Assembly: GCF_024166365.1 (NCBI RefSeq)
Contig: NC_064843.1
Span: 61,094,532 to 61,158,531 of the forward strand
Source of the DNA: Elephas maximus indicus
Taxonomy: Eukaryota > Chordata > Mammalia > Proboscidea > Elephantidae
Direction: 5' to 3'
DNA length: 64,000 nt
Shown: piece by piece, positions 11,601-20,775 of the stretch
Layout: the number at the start of each line of letters is the position of its first letter
Position numbering within the stretch: the stretch's first letter is position 1
The notes under the pieces: model-generated
The model's database searches: none
What the model was told of the DNA's origin: nothing
Seen by the model: the letters and a program-made list of their open reading frames with translations, nothing else
Translations under genes and position numbers: made by a program

Positions 11601-14600
11601 GGGATAGAGCCAACAGACTAGAGATCCCTGCTGCTCCCATTCTGACAGAGGAGACAGTGAACAGGTAGAAATGTCAGGTGATAGTTAAGCGCTATGCCAA
11701 GATTTAGACAGTGTGATCAGGAGTGAAACGTTACAGAACTGTGGAGCCCTGGTTTTCTGCTTTATGTGGTGCTGGCTCCATTCCACATTTGAGGTTATAT
11801 GTTCAGGGAGTTTCTTAAAAATCAGGGTAACCTAAATATGCCATGTAATTCTATGATTATAGAAATACACAGAACTGAGGATAAAGTCACAAATAGACTT
11901 TCTAAAGGGAACTTCTTACTGTCCATTACTTCCCACACTCCTTAACGTGACTCTAGTATGGGATTCCTTTTTACTTACAGTACCTCGCCCACTGGCCAGA
12001 GTACTTCATTGTGGCAGAGGCACCTGGTGGAGAGCTAATGGGTTACAGTAAGTATGACACCACTGGTACTTTTGCGGGTAGGTAGTTGCGGTTTTAATCC
12101 ATAGGTTTTCATCCTGATTGTTTTAGATTGTGGACTTGGAAGTACAATCATGGTGCCTAGAATCTCCTTGCCTGAATTTTCAATTACTGAACAACCTACT
12201 GACGTCATCTCGGTTTTCGCCACTGTGCTAGGCCCAGGAGGCACGCCAGTTAGCCACACGGTCATGGTGTCTGTCTTTTCAGATCTCTCATTCTGTATTT
12301 GTTAAATTCTACATGACGTATTTGGTACACGTTAATACCTTTATTTGTAGGCATTGAATTACTGTTAACACTAACCACGAATTTGAGCTACAGGTTGTTG
12401 CAGTTATATGGACACATACACACACATAAAATCTGTATTTTAAAAATATACATATGCTTGTTCTTTGTTGAAAATTAGTTTGTAGTATATCATCCCTTTT
12501 TAAAACTTTTTCTAATTCTGATTCTAGAATTAGATTTAACATTACATTGAAAGTGAAATTCAAATAAAAGCACTAATCCTTAGCCAGATGACCTCAGATA
12601 GTACTTAAAAATCAAAGCTTTGCCATTTGTTTCCTTTGTAATAAAAATGTCCCAACAGCAGTTACAGATTTTGCCTAAATCAGGTGTGTTTAATTACTGA
12701 ATGCAAATTGTCGTCGGCAGTTATGGGGAAAGCAGAAGGTTCGGTGGCAAGGGAGGAGTGGCACGGGCACGTCACGGCTCTGTCTGTCGCCCCGGAATTC
12801 CGACGCCTTGGTTTGGCTGCTAAACTTATGGAGCTGTTAGAGGAGATTTCAGAAAGGTGAGAGCCTGCTTTTCAAATAAACCTAACCATTTCCATTTTTC
12901 TCTTGGTGAACATCTCAAGTTTTTTCCCCCTTCAGGCTGAATTTCTCTTGTGCTTTAAAGTTTGCAGGAATTTCATTTTCAGCCTCCAGTCCTCACAATT
13001 GAGAGCAGTATTATTGTCCCCACTTTGCCACTGAGGAAAATCAAGGCAGACTGTTGAGTGACCTGCTGTAGGTCATAACCTGGGTACCCAGTGGAATCTA
13101 AGACCAGCCTTCGAGGTGTTTTTTTTGAAGTGTTCTTGCCACCATGCAGATGTACCCAGATTCTGTTTACGTTGCCCTTAGTGTCTCAGTAATTCCTTCA
13201 AAGTGTTTCTAGCCCCAAAGAAATATCTAACAGTTCAGCTTAAGCAGTTATGTTCTAACCGCTTAGTCAGTATTTACTTATGGCTTAACAACCTAATAGC
13301 TGTTTGGGAAAAAAAATATGGAAAGAAACAATATTTTTATTTCATTCTTAAATAACTATGTTTGCCTGCTAATGGGATATGTGTGCACGTGGGCACTGAA
13401 TGACTCCTCAAATCCTGGAAACAGATTCAACACCACCACCTGCATTCCCACTTCACGTTTTTATTTGTTTTTTTTTTTTTTTTTTTTAATCACAGCAATT
13501 GTTAAAAACCCAGCTTCAGAAAGGTATCATGCCATCAAAAAGAAATATAGCAGAATCTAACTTTGAATTTGTGAACTGCCTCAACCTAGTAATCTGCCAG
13601 TCCGGTTTCACTGTGTTTTTTTCCCTGAAAATCTAAAATACCCTGTGGTGCCTCTCAGTTTGTGGGGGTACTCTGGGGTGCCTCAGTGGACAGTATGAGA
13701 ACTGCCAATGTTATGGCATTTTTATATATCAAACACCCTCATTATGTAGCCCTTGGGGTGGTACAAACAGTTAATGTGCTTGGCCGCTAAGCAAAAGGTT
13801 GGAGGTTCAAGCCCACCCAGAGGTGCCTCCGAAGAAAAGCATGGTGCTCTACTTCCAAAAAATCAGCCACTGAAAACCCTGTGGAGCCCAGCTCCCGCCC
13901 CCGGGCACGCGGAGCCCAGCTCCCGCCCCAGGCACGCGGAGCCCAGCTCCCGTCCGACGCATGCGGAGCCCAGCTCCCGCCCCCGGGCACGCGGAGCCCA
14001 GCTCCCGCCCCCGGGCACGCGGAGCCCAGCTCCCGTCCGACGCACGCGGAGCCCAGCTCCCGCCCCCGGGCACGCGGAGCCCAGCTCCCGCCCCAGGCAC
14101 GCGGAGCTCCCGTCTGACACTCGTGGACGGCCATGAGTTGTAACTGGTTTGACACCAGCTGGTAGGCACCCTCATTAAAAGGAGACTCCCTTTCCAGCTC
14201 CTGTACTAGGAGGGATGAAATGTAAGTTTAATCAGTTGTCAGGCTGCCATTTCTTTCTCATCTCCAAATGCATAAGTGGCCAGTAGTTGCTGAGAGGGGC
14301 TTTTGAGGCCTCACTTCTACTTAATTAATGGATTTAATAAAGGTAAGTTTTGAAGAATAGTGGCCCGGCAAACACTCTGAGCCAGGGTGGGGGCAAGAGG
14401 AATTTGAGGTCATTCAGACAAGAGAGCAGAAAAAAAAAGTCAACTCTAGTCTGTAATAATTTTAAAAATTCACCTTAGACCTAATAAGGAACGGGAAAAT
14501 TTTTTTAGCGAGATTACAGTTTACACACATTAATGGCATACCTTATTAAAACAAGAAAAAGTATGTGGCATTATCGTATGGTGGACAAGCGTGAGGAGGC

Positions 14601-17600
14601 GGGTTCTAACTAGCTTGTACATACAATGTAATATATTTATAAGATAGATTATCTCTGAGTAGAAAACGACTAAGCTCCCGTCCTTTTTGTTATCTAACTT
14701 TCATTTTATAATAGTTGCTAAGCTGTAAGTGATCCTTGTGTGTATGTGTATACATGTACATACATACATATGCATGTTTTAAAACGTATACACTTAAAAT
14801 AGTATATAATTTCCAAACGAGGAGGAGAAAAACTGGAATAATTATCATGTTATAGCTCAAGGCAGCAATTACCAGAGTAAAAAAGGGTTATTGCATATTG
14901 ATAAAAGATGTAACTCATCAGGAAGGTATAACAAGTCAGAATTTATGTACCCAATGACATAGTTCCAAAGTAAAAACACAAGAATTGATGAAAAGCTTTC
15001 ATAAAATCCGGTATTTATTAGTGGAAAACAGCAACAAAGCTGCTAGCAAACTAGGAGACAGGAGGGGAGAACTTTCTAACATGAAAACAGCGTCTGCAAA
15101 CACCTGCAGGCGACACCGAGTTCTGTGGTGATGCACTGGATGCTCTTCCCCTGAAATCAGGGACAAGCATAGTGGGTGCAGTCCGCCCCTCTTTAATAAT
15201 TTACTGAAATCCTAGACACTATTAAAGCAAAAAAACAACGACAGGAGGATTGAGAAAATAAAAACAAAACATTTTTCACAGATATGATTGTACAAATTGA
15301 AAATCCACTGAATCTACAAATGTTTGGAATAAAAGTTAAGTTGGATATAAAATTAGTATAAAAATCTGTTACATTTCGGTATACAAATAAGATTCAGAAA
15401 AAGATGCCATCTGCAGTGACCTTGAGAAATACCAAGTGCTTTGACAAAAGCTGTACAAGACCTCTCAGGTTGATAAATTTTTACTGAGAGACGTTAAAGA
15501 TGACCTTCCTAAGTGGAGAGAGAAACTATGTCCATAGGTGATAGTGCTTGGTTCTGTAAAGCTCGTAATTCTCCCCAGAGTGATCCATAGATGCAATGTC
15601 ATCAAGTCAAAATCTCTAAGTATTTTTGTACAACTTGATAAGGTGATTCTAAAATGTACAGAGGAATCCAGAGAGCCAAAAAGAGACAAGGTTTTCTTGA
15701 GGAATAACAATGGGTGGGTCTGCTCCTCCAGCCATCGGACTGTGGTAAGACTGTGTATCAGGGCTGGGATAGTTGTCTAGACCATACACAGACTTGGAGG
15801 AACAGCTCCAGGCACACGTGGATTCCCGTGGATTCCTGCCTGACATACCTGAGAGGAGACACTGCGGATCAGTGGTGTGAAAGGTGATGGGACGATAGGA
15901 TAGCCACGTGGGAAAATATTTTTCCAGATTACTACCTTACCAGACATAAAAAACCTAGACATGAAAAGCAAAACTAAAAAACCCTTAGAAGACAGTAGAG
16001 AGTATCTCCATGACCACAGGGTAGAGAAGAATTTCTTAAACAAGCCAAAAAAGCGTGAACTGTAAAGGAGAGGTTCATACATTCAACTTCATTGATGTTA
16101 AGGAAGTTTGTTCATGAAAAGATACCATAGGGATAATAAGCCAAAAATTAGAAGATACTGGCAAAACATTGAACACTGTTCAATGTCCAGAATACATAGA
16201 GACCTACAACTGGAAAAAAAAAAAAAAAGAGTGAAAGACCTGTACAGACTATACACAAGGAGAAATCCAAATGGCTGGTAAACACAAAAAGGTATTCAAG
16301 GCTTGTTAGAAATCAGAAGTGCAAATTGAACACCATCATACTGTAAGGCCGAGATACCATTACACTCTAAGGTTGGCAAAAATAATAAATGCTTGATACA
16401 ACAAGCCCTGGTACTATGGGAATGGAACTCAACCCACGTCTGCGGGAGTGTGGTTGGTACAGTCTGGTTGGAAGCACTTTGGCATCGTCTAATAGATGCT
16501 GAAGATGTGTATACTTGAACAGTAACGACACTTCTAGCTGCTGGCCTTAAATGTTGCACCGTGAGACACAACGGGAACACTGACAGCAGTGTAGTTTGTA
16601 ATAGTGAAAACTGGAAACGCTTATCAGTAGGACCACGGACAACTGGTGCAGTCACGCGGTGGAATGCGCAACAAGCGGTGGAGATGAACAAGCTGCAGCT
16701 ACACAGGAGGCTGAATCGCACAATACTGACCGACAGGCAAATTACAAAAGAGAACGTAAAGTTAGATTCCACTATATAAAGTCCATGAACAGGAGAAAGT
16801 AGGTGCTAAATCTATAGCAAAAAGCAAGGAGATTGTCATCACAAGATTGAGGGTATAGAGACTTCTGGATGAGCAAGGAAATGTCACTGATGGAGGGGCC
16901 TCAGGGCTTCGACCAATGTTCCGTAGCTATACCTGGGTCATGGCCACATAGGGTCATGCTTCATAATCTTCATTGTGGAATAGGTTTATACGTATGAGTG
17001 AAAACCGTATGCTATGACTAATTTGTAAAATGAGCACATCAGTTACTATGACGAAGTATGCAGTAATTTAAGCCAGGGTGTAGAACTGTGGTTAAAGAAA
17101 AATGTTTTTTTGGGGCTTATCTTCTGAGAAAACCTGTAGCTTTACACTATTAGTATGCACACAGAAAGTCATCTTTTTATACTACAAAATGATTACCATA
17201 AATCCTAATAAAAATTGATACATGGCGTAATCAGATGTAAGGTCCTATTACTATCATTTTAGGAGTGGTCAAGACAAAGTATTCTAACATGTATGCATCT
17301 GTTTTCTAGGGTTTCTCACATTGTAACATTTTCCTTTTTGTTTGTTTTTAAAGAAAGGGTGGCTTTTTTGTTGACCTCTTTGTAAGAGTATCTAACCAGG
17401 TTGCAGTCAACATGTACAAGCAGTTGGGCTACAGTGTCTACAGGACGGTCATAGAGTACTATTCAGCCAGCAACGGGGAGCCTGACGAGGATGCTTATGG
17501 TATCGTAGTTTTACCTATACACTTAAGAGTTTTACATAAAATGTTTTTATATTTCGGTACTTATATTAACTTTTGTTTCCTAACAGACATGAGGAAAGCA

Positions 17601-17672
17601 CTCTCCAGGGACACAGAGAAGAAATCCATCATACCATTACCTCATCCTGTGAGGCCTGAAGACATTGAATAA
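5232..17672 (+). CDS. NAA20: N-alpha-acetyltransferase 20, NatB catalytic subunit
   Basis: Six coding exons: 5232-5284, 9301-9325, 11957-12047, 12721-12856, 17354-17499 and 17587-17672. They total 537 nt and encode 178 residues, which I recall as the human length. The protein starts MTTLRAFTCDDLFRFNN and ends PLPHPVRPEDIE. It is a GNAT-fold enzyme. The acetyl-CoA loop RRLGLA is at residues 84-89, followed by KLMELLEEI, and the later GNAT segment NMYKQLGY is at 121-128. With NAA25 it forms NatB, which acetylates nascent proteins starting Met-Asp, Met-Glu, Met-Asn or Met-Gln at the ribosome. The ATG has G at -3. Introns 1, 3, 4 and 5 have GT-AG ends of the major class, and intron 2 is U12-type. 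It converges with CRNKL1; the stop codons are about 3.1 kb apart. Confidence 0.97.
6003..6162 (-). mobile_element. AfroSINE, antisense
   Basis: The complement of the SINE is clear: GGTTCCGACTCAGAGAACCT, CCCATAGGGTTTCCAAGGAG, and the head complement GTGCCACCAGAGCTCC at the high end. It lies in NAA20 intron 1, opposite to the gene. Confidence 0.85.
6452..6530 (+). mobile_element. MER5A-like hAT-Charlie fragment with a CAG run
   Basis: GTGGTTCTCAAAAGGAGGGG followed by six CAG triplets and ATCAC matches the start of MER5A, where the consensus has only two or three CAG-like triplets. The run looks like a small local expansion. Confidence 0.55.
6935..7340 (-). mobile_element. L2 LINE 3' fragments, antisense
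   Basis: GCTGGGGATACAGCATTGAA and the preceding TGCTATATGC are antisense of the L2 3' end. TTCCAGGCAGAGGGCAGAGG near 7240 is antisense of the upstream L2 coding region. Old and gapped. Confidence 0.6.
8018..8510 (+). mobile_element. Old hAT-type DNA transposon remnant
   Basis: GGGGTCCTCAATAATTTTTA and the closing AAAAGTTTAAGAACTTCTGG resemble the ends of Zaphod/Arthur-type hAT elements. The interior is decayed and includes a poly(A) run near 8311. Family assignment is tentative. Confidence 0.4.
10190..10880 (+). mobile_element. Old L1 (L1M-like) ORF2 3' end, interrupted by MER20
   Basis: TTGAAACCAAAATGAGATGC before the gap and ATAGTGGAATACTATACAGC after it are classic L1 ORF2 3' landmarks in the sense direction. 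The two halves are separated by the MER20 at about 10408-10590, so MER20 came later. Confidence 0.7.
10408..10590 (-). mobile_element. MER20 (hAT-Charlie non-autonomous DNA transposon)
   Basis: GTTGGCAAACTACAGCCTG, then TATTGGAACATAGCCATGCC, then TAAAATATTTACTATCTGGC and AAAAAGTTTGCTGACCCCTG match the MER20 consensus in reverse orientation from end to end. It lies in NAA20 intron 2 inside an old L1. Confidence 0.85.
11545..11720 (-). mobile_element. L2 3' end, antisense
   Basis: TCAGGCACTGTTCTAGGCAC followed by TAGGGATAGAGCCAACAGAC is the antisense of the L2 tail. It lies in NAA20 intron 2 about 240 nt before exon 3. Confidence 0.65.
12990..13090 (+). mobile_element. MIR SINE core fragment
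   Basis: GTATTATTGTCCCCACTTTG followed by ACTGAGGAAAATCAAGGCAG matches the MIR core. Short and old, in NAA20 intron 4. Confidence 0.5.
13747..14175 (+). mobile_element. AfroSINE with an internal minisatellite
   Basis: The SINE head (GCCCTTGGGGTGGTACAAAC, GGTTCAAGCCCACCCAGAGG) runs to AAAACCCTGTGGAGC. There it breaks into a GC-rich tandem array (13876-14113). A SINE-like end then resumes (TGACACTCGTGGACGGCCAT, GAGTTGTAACTGG). The array is therefore an expansion of the SINE's own middle part. It lies in NAA20 intron 4. Confidence 0.85.
13876..14113 (+). repeat. GC-rich minisatellite, 27-28 bp unit, about 8.5 copies
   Basis: Each unit starts GGAGCCCAGCTCCCG and ends in one of three ways: CCCCCGGGCACGC, CCCCAGGCACGC or TCCGACGCAYGC. 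Calling these A, B and C, the order is A-B-C-A-A-C-A-B plus a partial copy. Copies with the same ending are nearly identical. The C ending looks closest to the parental SINE text (TCTGACAC...). The unit lacks stops in most frames and so creates long spurious open frames on both strands. Confidence 0.93.
14830..17060 (+). mobile_element. Old L1 (L1M-like) ORF2 remnant
   Basis: Decayed L1 ORF2 text runs through most of the second half of NAA20 intron 4. Landmarks are TCAAAATCTCTAAGTATTTT near 15608, ACCACAGGGTAGAGAAGAAT near 16013 and the 3' ORF2 sequence near 16280-16780. No frame over 160 codons survives. Boundaries are approximate. Confidence 0.6.
17500..17586 (+). other. NAA20: NAA20 intron 5, 87 nt, stop-free and in frame
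   Basis: Donor GGTATCG (G|GTATCG), acceptor CTAACAG. Length 87 nt. Read through in the NAA20 frame it has no stop and would insert 29 residues between Tyr150 and Asp151, including a hydrophobic stretch (FLYFGTYINFCFL). Confidence 0.9.
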
Positions 17673-17845
17673 CCATGGGCAGTGGTTCTTAGGCAGATGC
17701 TCCAGAGAGTTTATGGACAATATTATTTTCATTGGATGATCTTGGAGCTCTATTAGGAGAAAAATAATCGTTTAGGTCTTGAAGACGTCAAGAAAATACA
17801 GGTTATAAATTTATGCAATATCATACCTACAAAAGCTATTTAAAG

Positions 17846-18052
17846 GAGCCGTGGTGGTACAATGGTTAAGGGTTCAGCTACTAACCGAAAGGTCGGTGGT
17901 TCAAACCCAACAGCAGCTCCATGGGAGAAAAGACCTGGTGACCTGCTCCTGAAAGATTACAGCCTAGGATGCCCTACAGGGCAGTTCTACTCTGACCTAG
18001 TGGGTCGCCAGGGAGTCGGAGTCAACTTGATGGCTTACAACAACAACAAAGC
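17846..18052 (+). mobile_element. AfroSINE in the NAA20 3' UTR
   Basis: It is a long-form AfroSINE (GGAGCCGTGGTGGTACAATG, GTTCAAACCCAACAGCAGC) ending ACAACAACAACAA. It lies between the NAA20 stop (17672) and the first good poly(A) signal (18277) in the sense direction, so the mature mRNA should contain it. Confidence 0.9.
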
Positions 18053-18276
18053 TGTTCACTGTAATAAAATTCAGTCAGAAAGGCAGCTAGGTCAGGAGAC
18101 ATTCCACTGTCACGGTTCGTAATCATCACTAAATGCTAGGGAAAAACTCGCTCCGATTTCCTCCTAATCTCCATGCCTGAGAACCACTGCTTCCTATGTA
18201 TTTTTTATTTTGTATTCAGCTGTTTGTTAATTGAAGCTTTAAAAGCATATATGAAATGTATAAATCTAAGATGTAT

Positions 18277-18282
18277 AATAAA
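18277..18282 (+). terminator. NAA20: NAA20 poly(A) signal candidate
   Basis: AATAAA stands about 600 nt after the stop codon and is followed by the T/G-rich GTTTTATGGAAGTTTGTTGG. It is the first canonical hexamer I saw after the stop. Confidence 0.65.
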
Positions 18283-18992
18283 ATACACTGTTGATCCTAC
18301 AAATGTTTTATGGAAGTTTGTTGGTCATTTATAAAACTGAATCAGAATTGAGAAAAGTAATCATTTAGGATGTGTTATTTCTCTTCCTGACTGCATTTTA
18401 CATGATTTTATGCACACCTGGATCACAGCCCGGCATACCTAAGCTTCCTTCTTACCCCACAGTCCCTGATCCTTGGTCGCTTCTGACAATACATTGCTTA
18501 AGTAAGTCTTTCCTTTCTGAATATAAAGAGGCTGAGATTTTTTTTTTAAGGGGAAAAAGAACATAATTCCTATAGAAAAGCCGTACAACTAGATCACAGG
18601 CCCACCATGTATTTTCATCACCTGTAACATCTGAAAATACCCAGAGAGTGAAAAGAACAGCTAGAGAAAAAGCCATGAGGAATGATTTTTATGAAAAAGC
18701 TTTTACTTTTGAAAGGACTTACTTTGGTAGAGTTTAGGGTCAGAGAGAAATGAATCCTTTTTGTTCTCCCGTGAGAGAATATTTCCTTCATGTGTTTCAC
18801 ACTGGCACTTGTCACAAAGTGTTAGGAGTTTACATTGAGTACTTGAGAAGTAATTTTTTCTTATGCATACATGCAACATAACAGATAATTCTAGAAAAAC
18901 TCCATGACTAGTCACTTACATTAGCATTTTGACCTGCTTTCATTTCACCCCTTGATTTACTCAAAGGACATTAAAATTACAGTAGACTGTAC

Positions 18993-19140
18993 TGGAAACC
19001 CTCGTGGTGTAATGGTTAACAGCTACTAACCAAAAGGTCGGCAGTTCGAATCCACGAAGCACTCCTCGGAAACTCTACGGGGCAGTTCTCTGTCCTGTAG
19101 GGTCTCTGTGAGTTGGAATCAGCTTGATGGCACTGGGCAA
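18993..19140 (+). mobile_element. AfroSINE, short form
   Basis: GGAAACCCTCGTGGTGTAAT head, GGCAGTTCGAATCCACGAAG B box and GTAGGGTCTCTGTGAGTTGG tail. Well preserved. Confidence 0.9.
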
Positions 19141-19224
19141 TGGGGGTTACTCAGCAGTTAGAGCCAAGCTGACACCTTGTGGCAGACATTTGTCCAGTGA
19201 GCACAGATTTGCCTTTTATCCTAA

Positions 19225-19290
19225 TAAAAAAACCAAACCCAGTGCCGTTGAGTCGATTCCGACTCATAGCAACTCTATAGCAGTTCTCTT
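19225..19290 (-). mobile_element. AfroSINE tail fragment, antisense
   Basis: AAACCAAACCCAGTGCCGTT followed by GAGTCGATTCCGACTCATAG is the complement of the SINE 3' tail. Only about 65 nt are present, so the copy is severely 5'-truncated. Confidence 0.8.
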
Positions 19291-20174
19291 TTATCCTGCC
19301 CTCAAACACTATCTTATTTTTAAGTTACAATTTAGTAACATTATTGACTAGCTTTTATTCCCTTGGGTGAATAATAAATTTGCAAGTTTAACAATAAATT
19401 GGCTCATTACTGGTTCTTTGTGTAAAAAGCAATCTTGAAGACAAAGTGCTAGTTTAGTGTGGGCAGCGAGCAAAACAAGAAAAACGTGCTTGAAAGATAA
19501 CAGGCCAGGCAGAAAGAAAGCACCTCGGATCAGTTAATCTAGGCAAATATTTTTTGCTTGAGGATGTGAGCACAGGTATCAGCAAATCTATCATTCTTTT
19601 GTTACTTTAAGTTTCGTTATTTAACGGTTATCTTACGTGTTTTTACACATTCTCTAAACCAAGGGTAAGTTTAATGTATCAGGTGTGACAAGCACATTTT
19701 CTACTGTGGCAAACTGGGAGTGGTTTATTGGTTCTCTTCAGTAAACAATTCCATTAAATCTGGGAAACAATATGGCAGTATCCTTCCTAGAGATTCGTAA
19801 TGAACAGGAGCACATCAAAGGCTCCTGAAAGCCCAACTATAAAGGGACTCGAAAAACAAGGTTCAGCCCTTAGTCCAGGGTTCCTCAAACTCATCTGAAG
19901 ATGAGACATCATTTCTCAGAGCAAGCTTGTTACTGTCCTTTAAAAAACCATTACAAAGGTCTGCCAGTTTGGGAAATGGATTAGAGCATAATGACTTCAA
20001 CTAAAATGTTCTTGATGAAAAAAAGCCTTGTTCAGAAATACAGTCACAGAGACTTTTTCAAGTAATGTTTTAAAAAGCACTTACTACTCCTGCCCACTAT
20101 TAAGAAGGTAAGGATATTGAGAGGTTCATCTGAGCACACTCAATTCTAAAAGGGATTAACGCATATAAGAAAGT

Positions 20175-20340
20175 GGCTGGGAATGAACATTTACTGCACC
20201 TACTATGTGCCAGGTAGGTTTCTAATTTATAAAATGAGTTGGCAAATTATTAGCCCCGTTTTACGAATGACGAAATGGAAAATAAAGAATTACATATTAC
20301 TGAGTGGCAGAGCTGGGTACTGAGCTCAAGTCTGACTCTG
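20175..20340 (+). mobile_element. MIR SINE
   Basis: ACTATGTGCCAGGTAGGTTT, CCCCGTTTTACGAATGACGA and GGCAGAGCTGGGTACTGAGC follow the MIR consensus in order. Confidence 0.7.
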
Positions 20341-20775
20341 AAGATTGCAAAAGTTACAGATTTGAGGTGAATGCATAAAAAACATCTTAGTGAAGAATAC
20401 AAGCACGGGAAAACTACACCTTCAAAGTCAGTGCAGAATGTAACCTGAAAACTTCTAGAAAAAGACCTTTCAAATATTTTGGAATCCATTTAAAACAGAT
20501 GCTAAGTGTTAACTGGACTTCCTAATGCAAGCCACGGACAAACGCGTGAGGAAAGCGTGGCATCAGTCAGATAAAGAAACCAGCAATTAAAAACCCCCTA
20601 CCCTAACTTTACCCCTAACTCTAAGCCAAGAGTATTTTAAAAATAATTCAAAACGTAGCTGTAAAAGACACCAGCAGATTCGTTACTGGTGGAATATACA
20701 GAAACTTACAGGAGTCACAGGAGTTCCAAAATATTAATTTATAAAAACAAAGTATTTATCAATATGAAAAAAAAG

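Larger units (their letters stand above)
9326..11956 (+). other. NAA20: NAA20 intron 2, U12-type (minor spliceosome), GT-AG
   Basis: The donor is ACT|GTATCCTTTC, a full match to the U12 donor consensus. The branch site TCCTTAAC is at 11939-11946 and its bulged A lies about 11 nt before the acceptor AG at 11955-11956. The intron lies between codons 26 and 27 (phase 0). It carries old L1 text split by a MER20, plus a piece of L2. Its short flanking exon 2 (25 nt) relies on this non-standard donor. Confidence 0.93.
18300..20775. other. Region between NAA20 and CRNKL1 ends; probable CRNKL1 3' UTR
   Basis: It holds two AfroSINE copies and a MIR. The part next to 20776 is probably CRNKL1 3' UTR on the minus strand. 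One minus-strand AATAAA (TTTATT at 19724-19729) is a possible signal, but cleavage cannot be placed from sequence alone. No other gene seen. Confidence 0.5.

Noticed and set aside
13753-14175. Long open frames on both strands with repeated GAQLPPPGTRSP or ELGSACPGAG text
   Set aside because: Created by the stop-free minisatellite unit inside a SINE, not a protein gene.
20593-20625. Telomere-like text (CCCTAACTTTACCCCTAACTC)
   Set aside because: Only two or three imperfect units. Not an interstitial telomere array.
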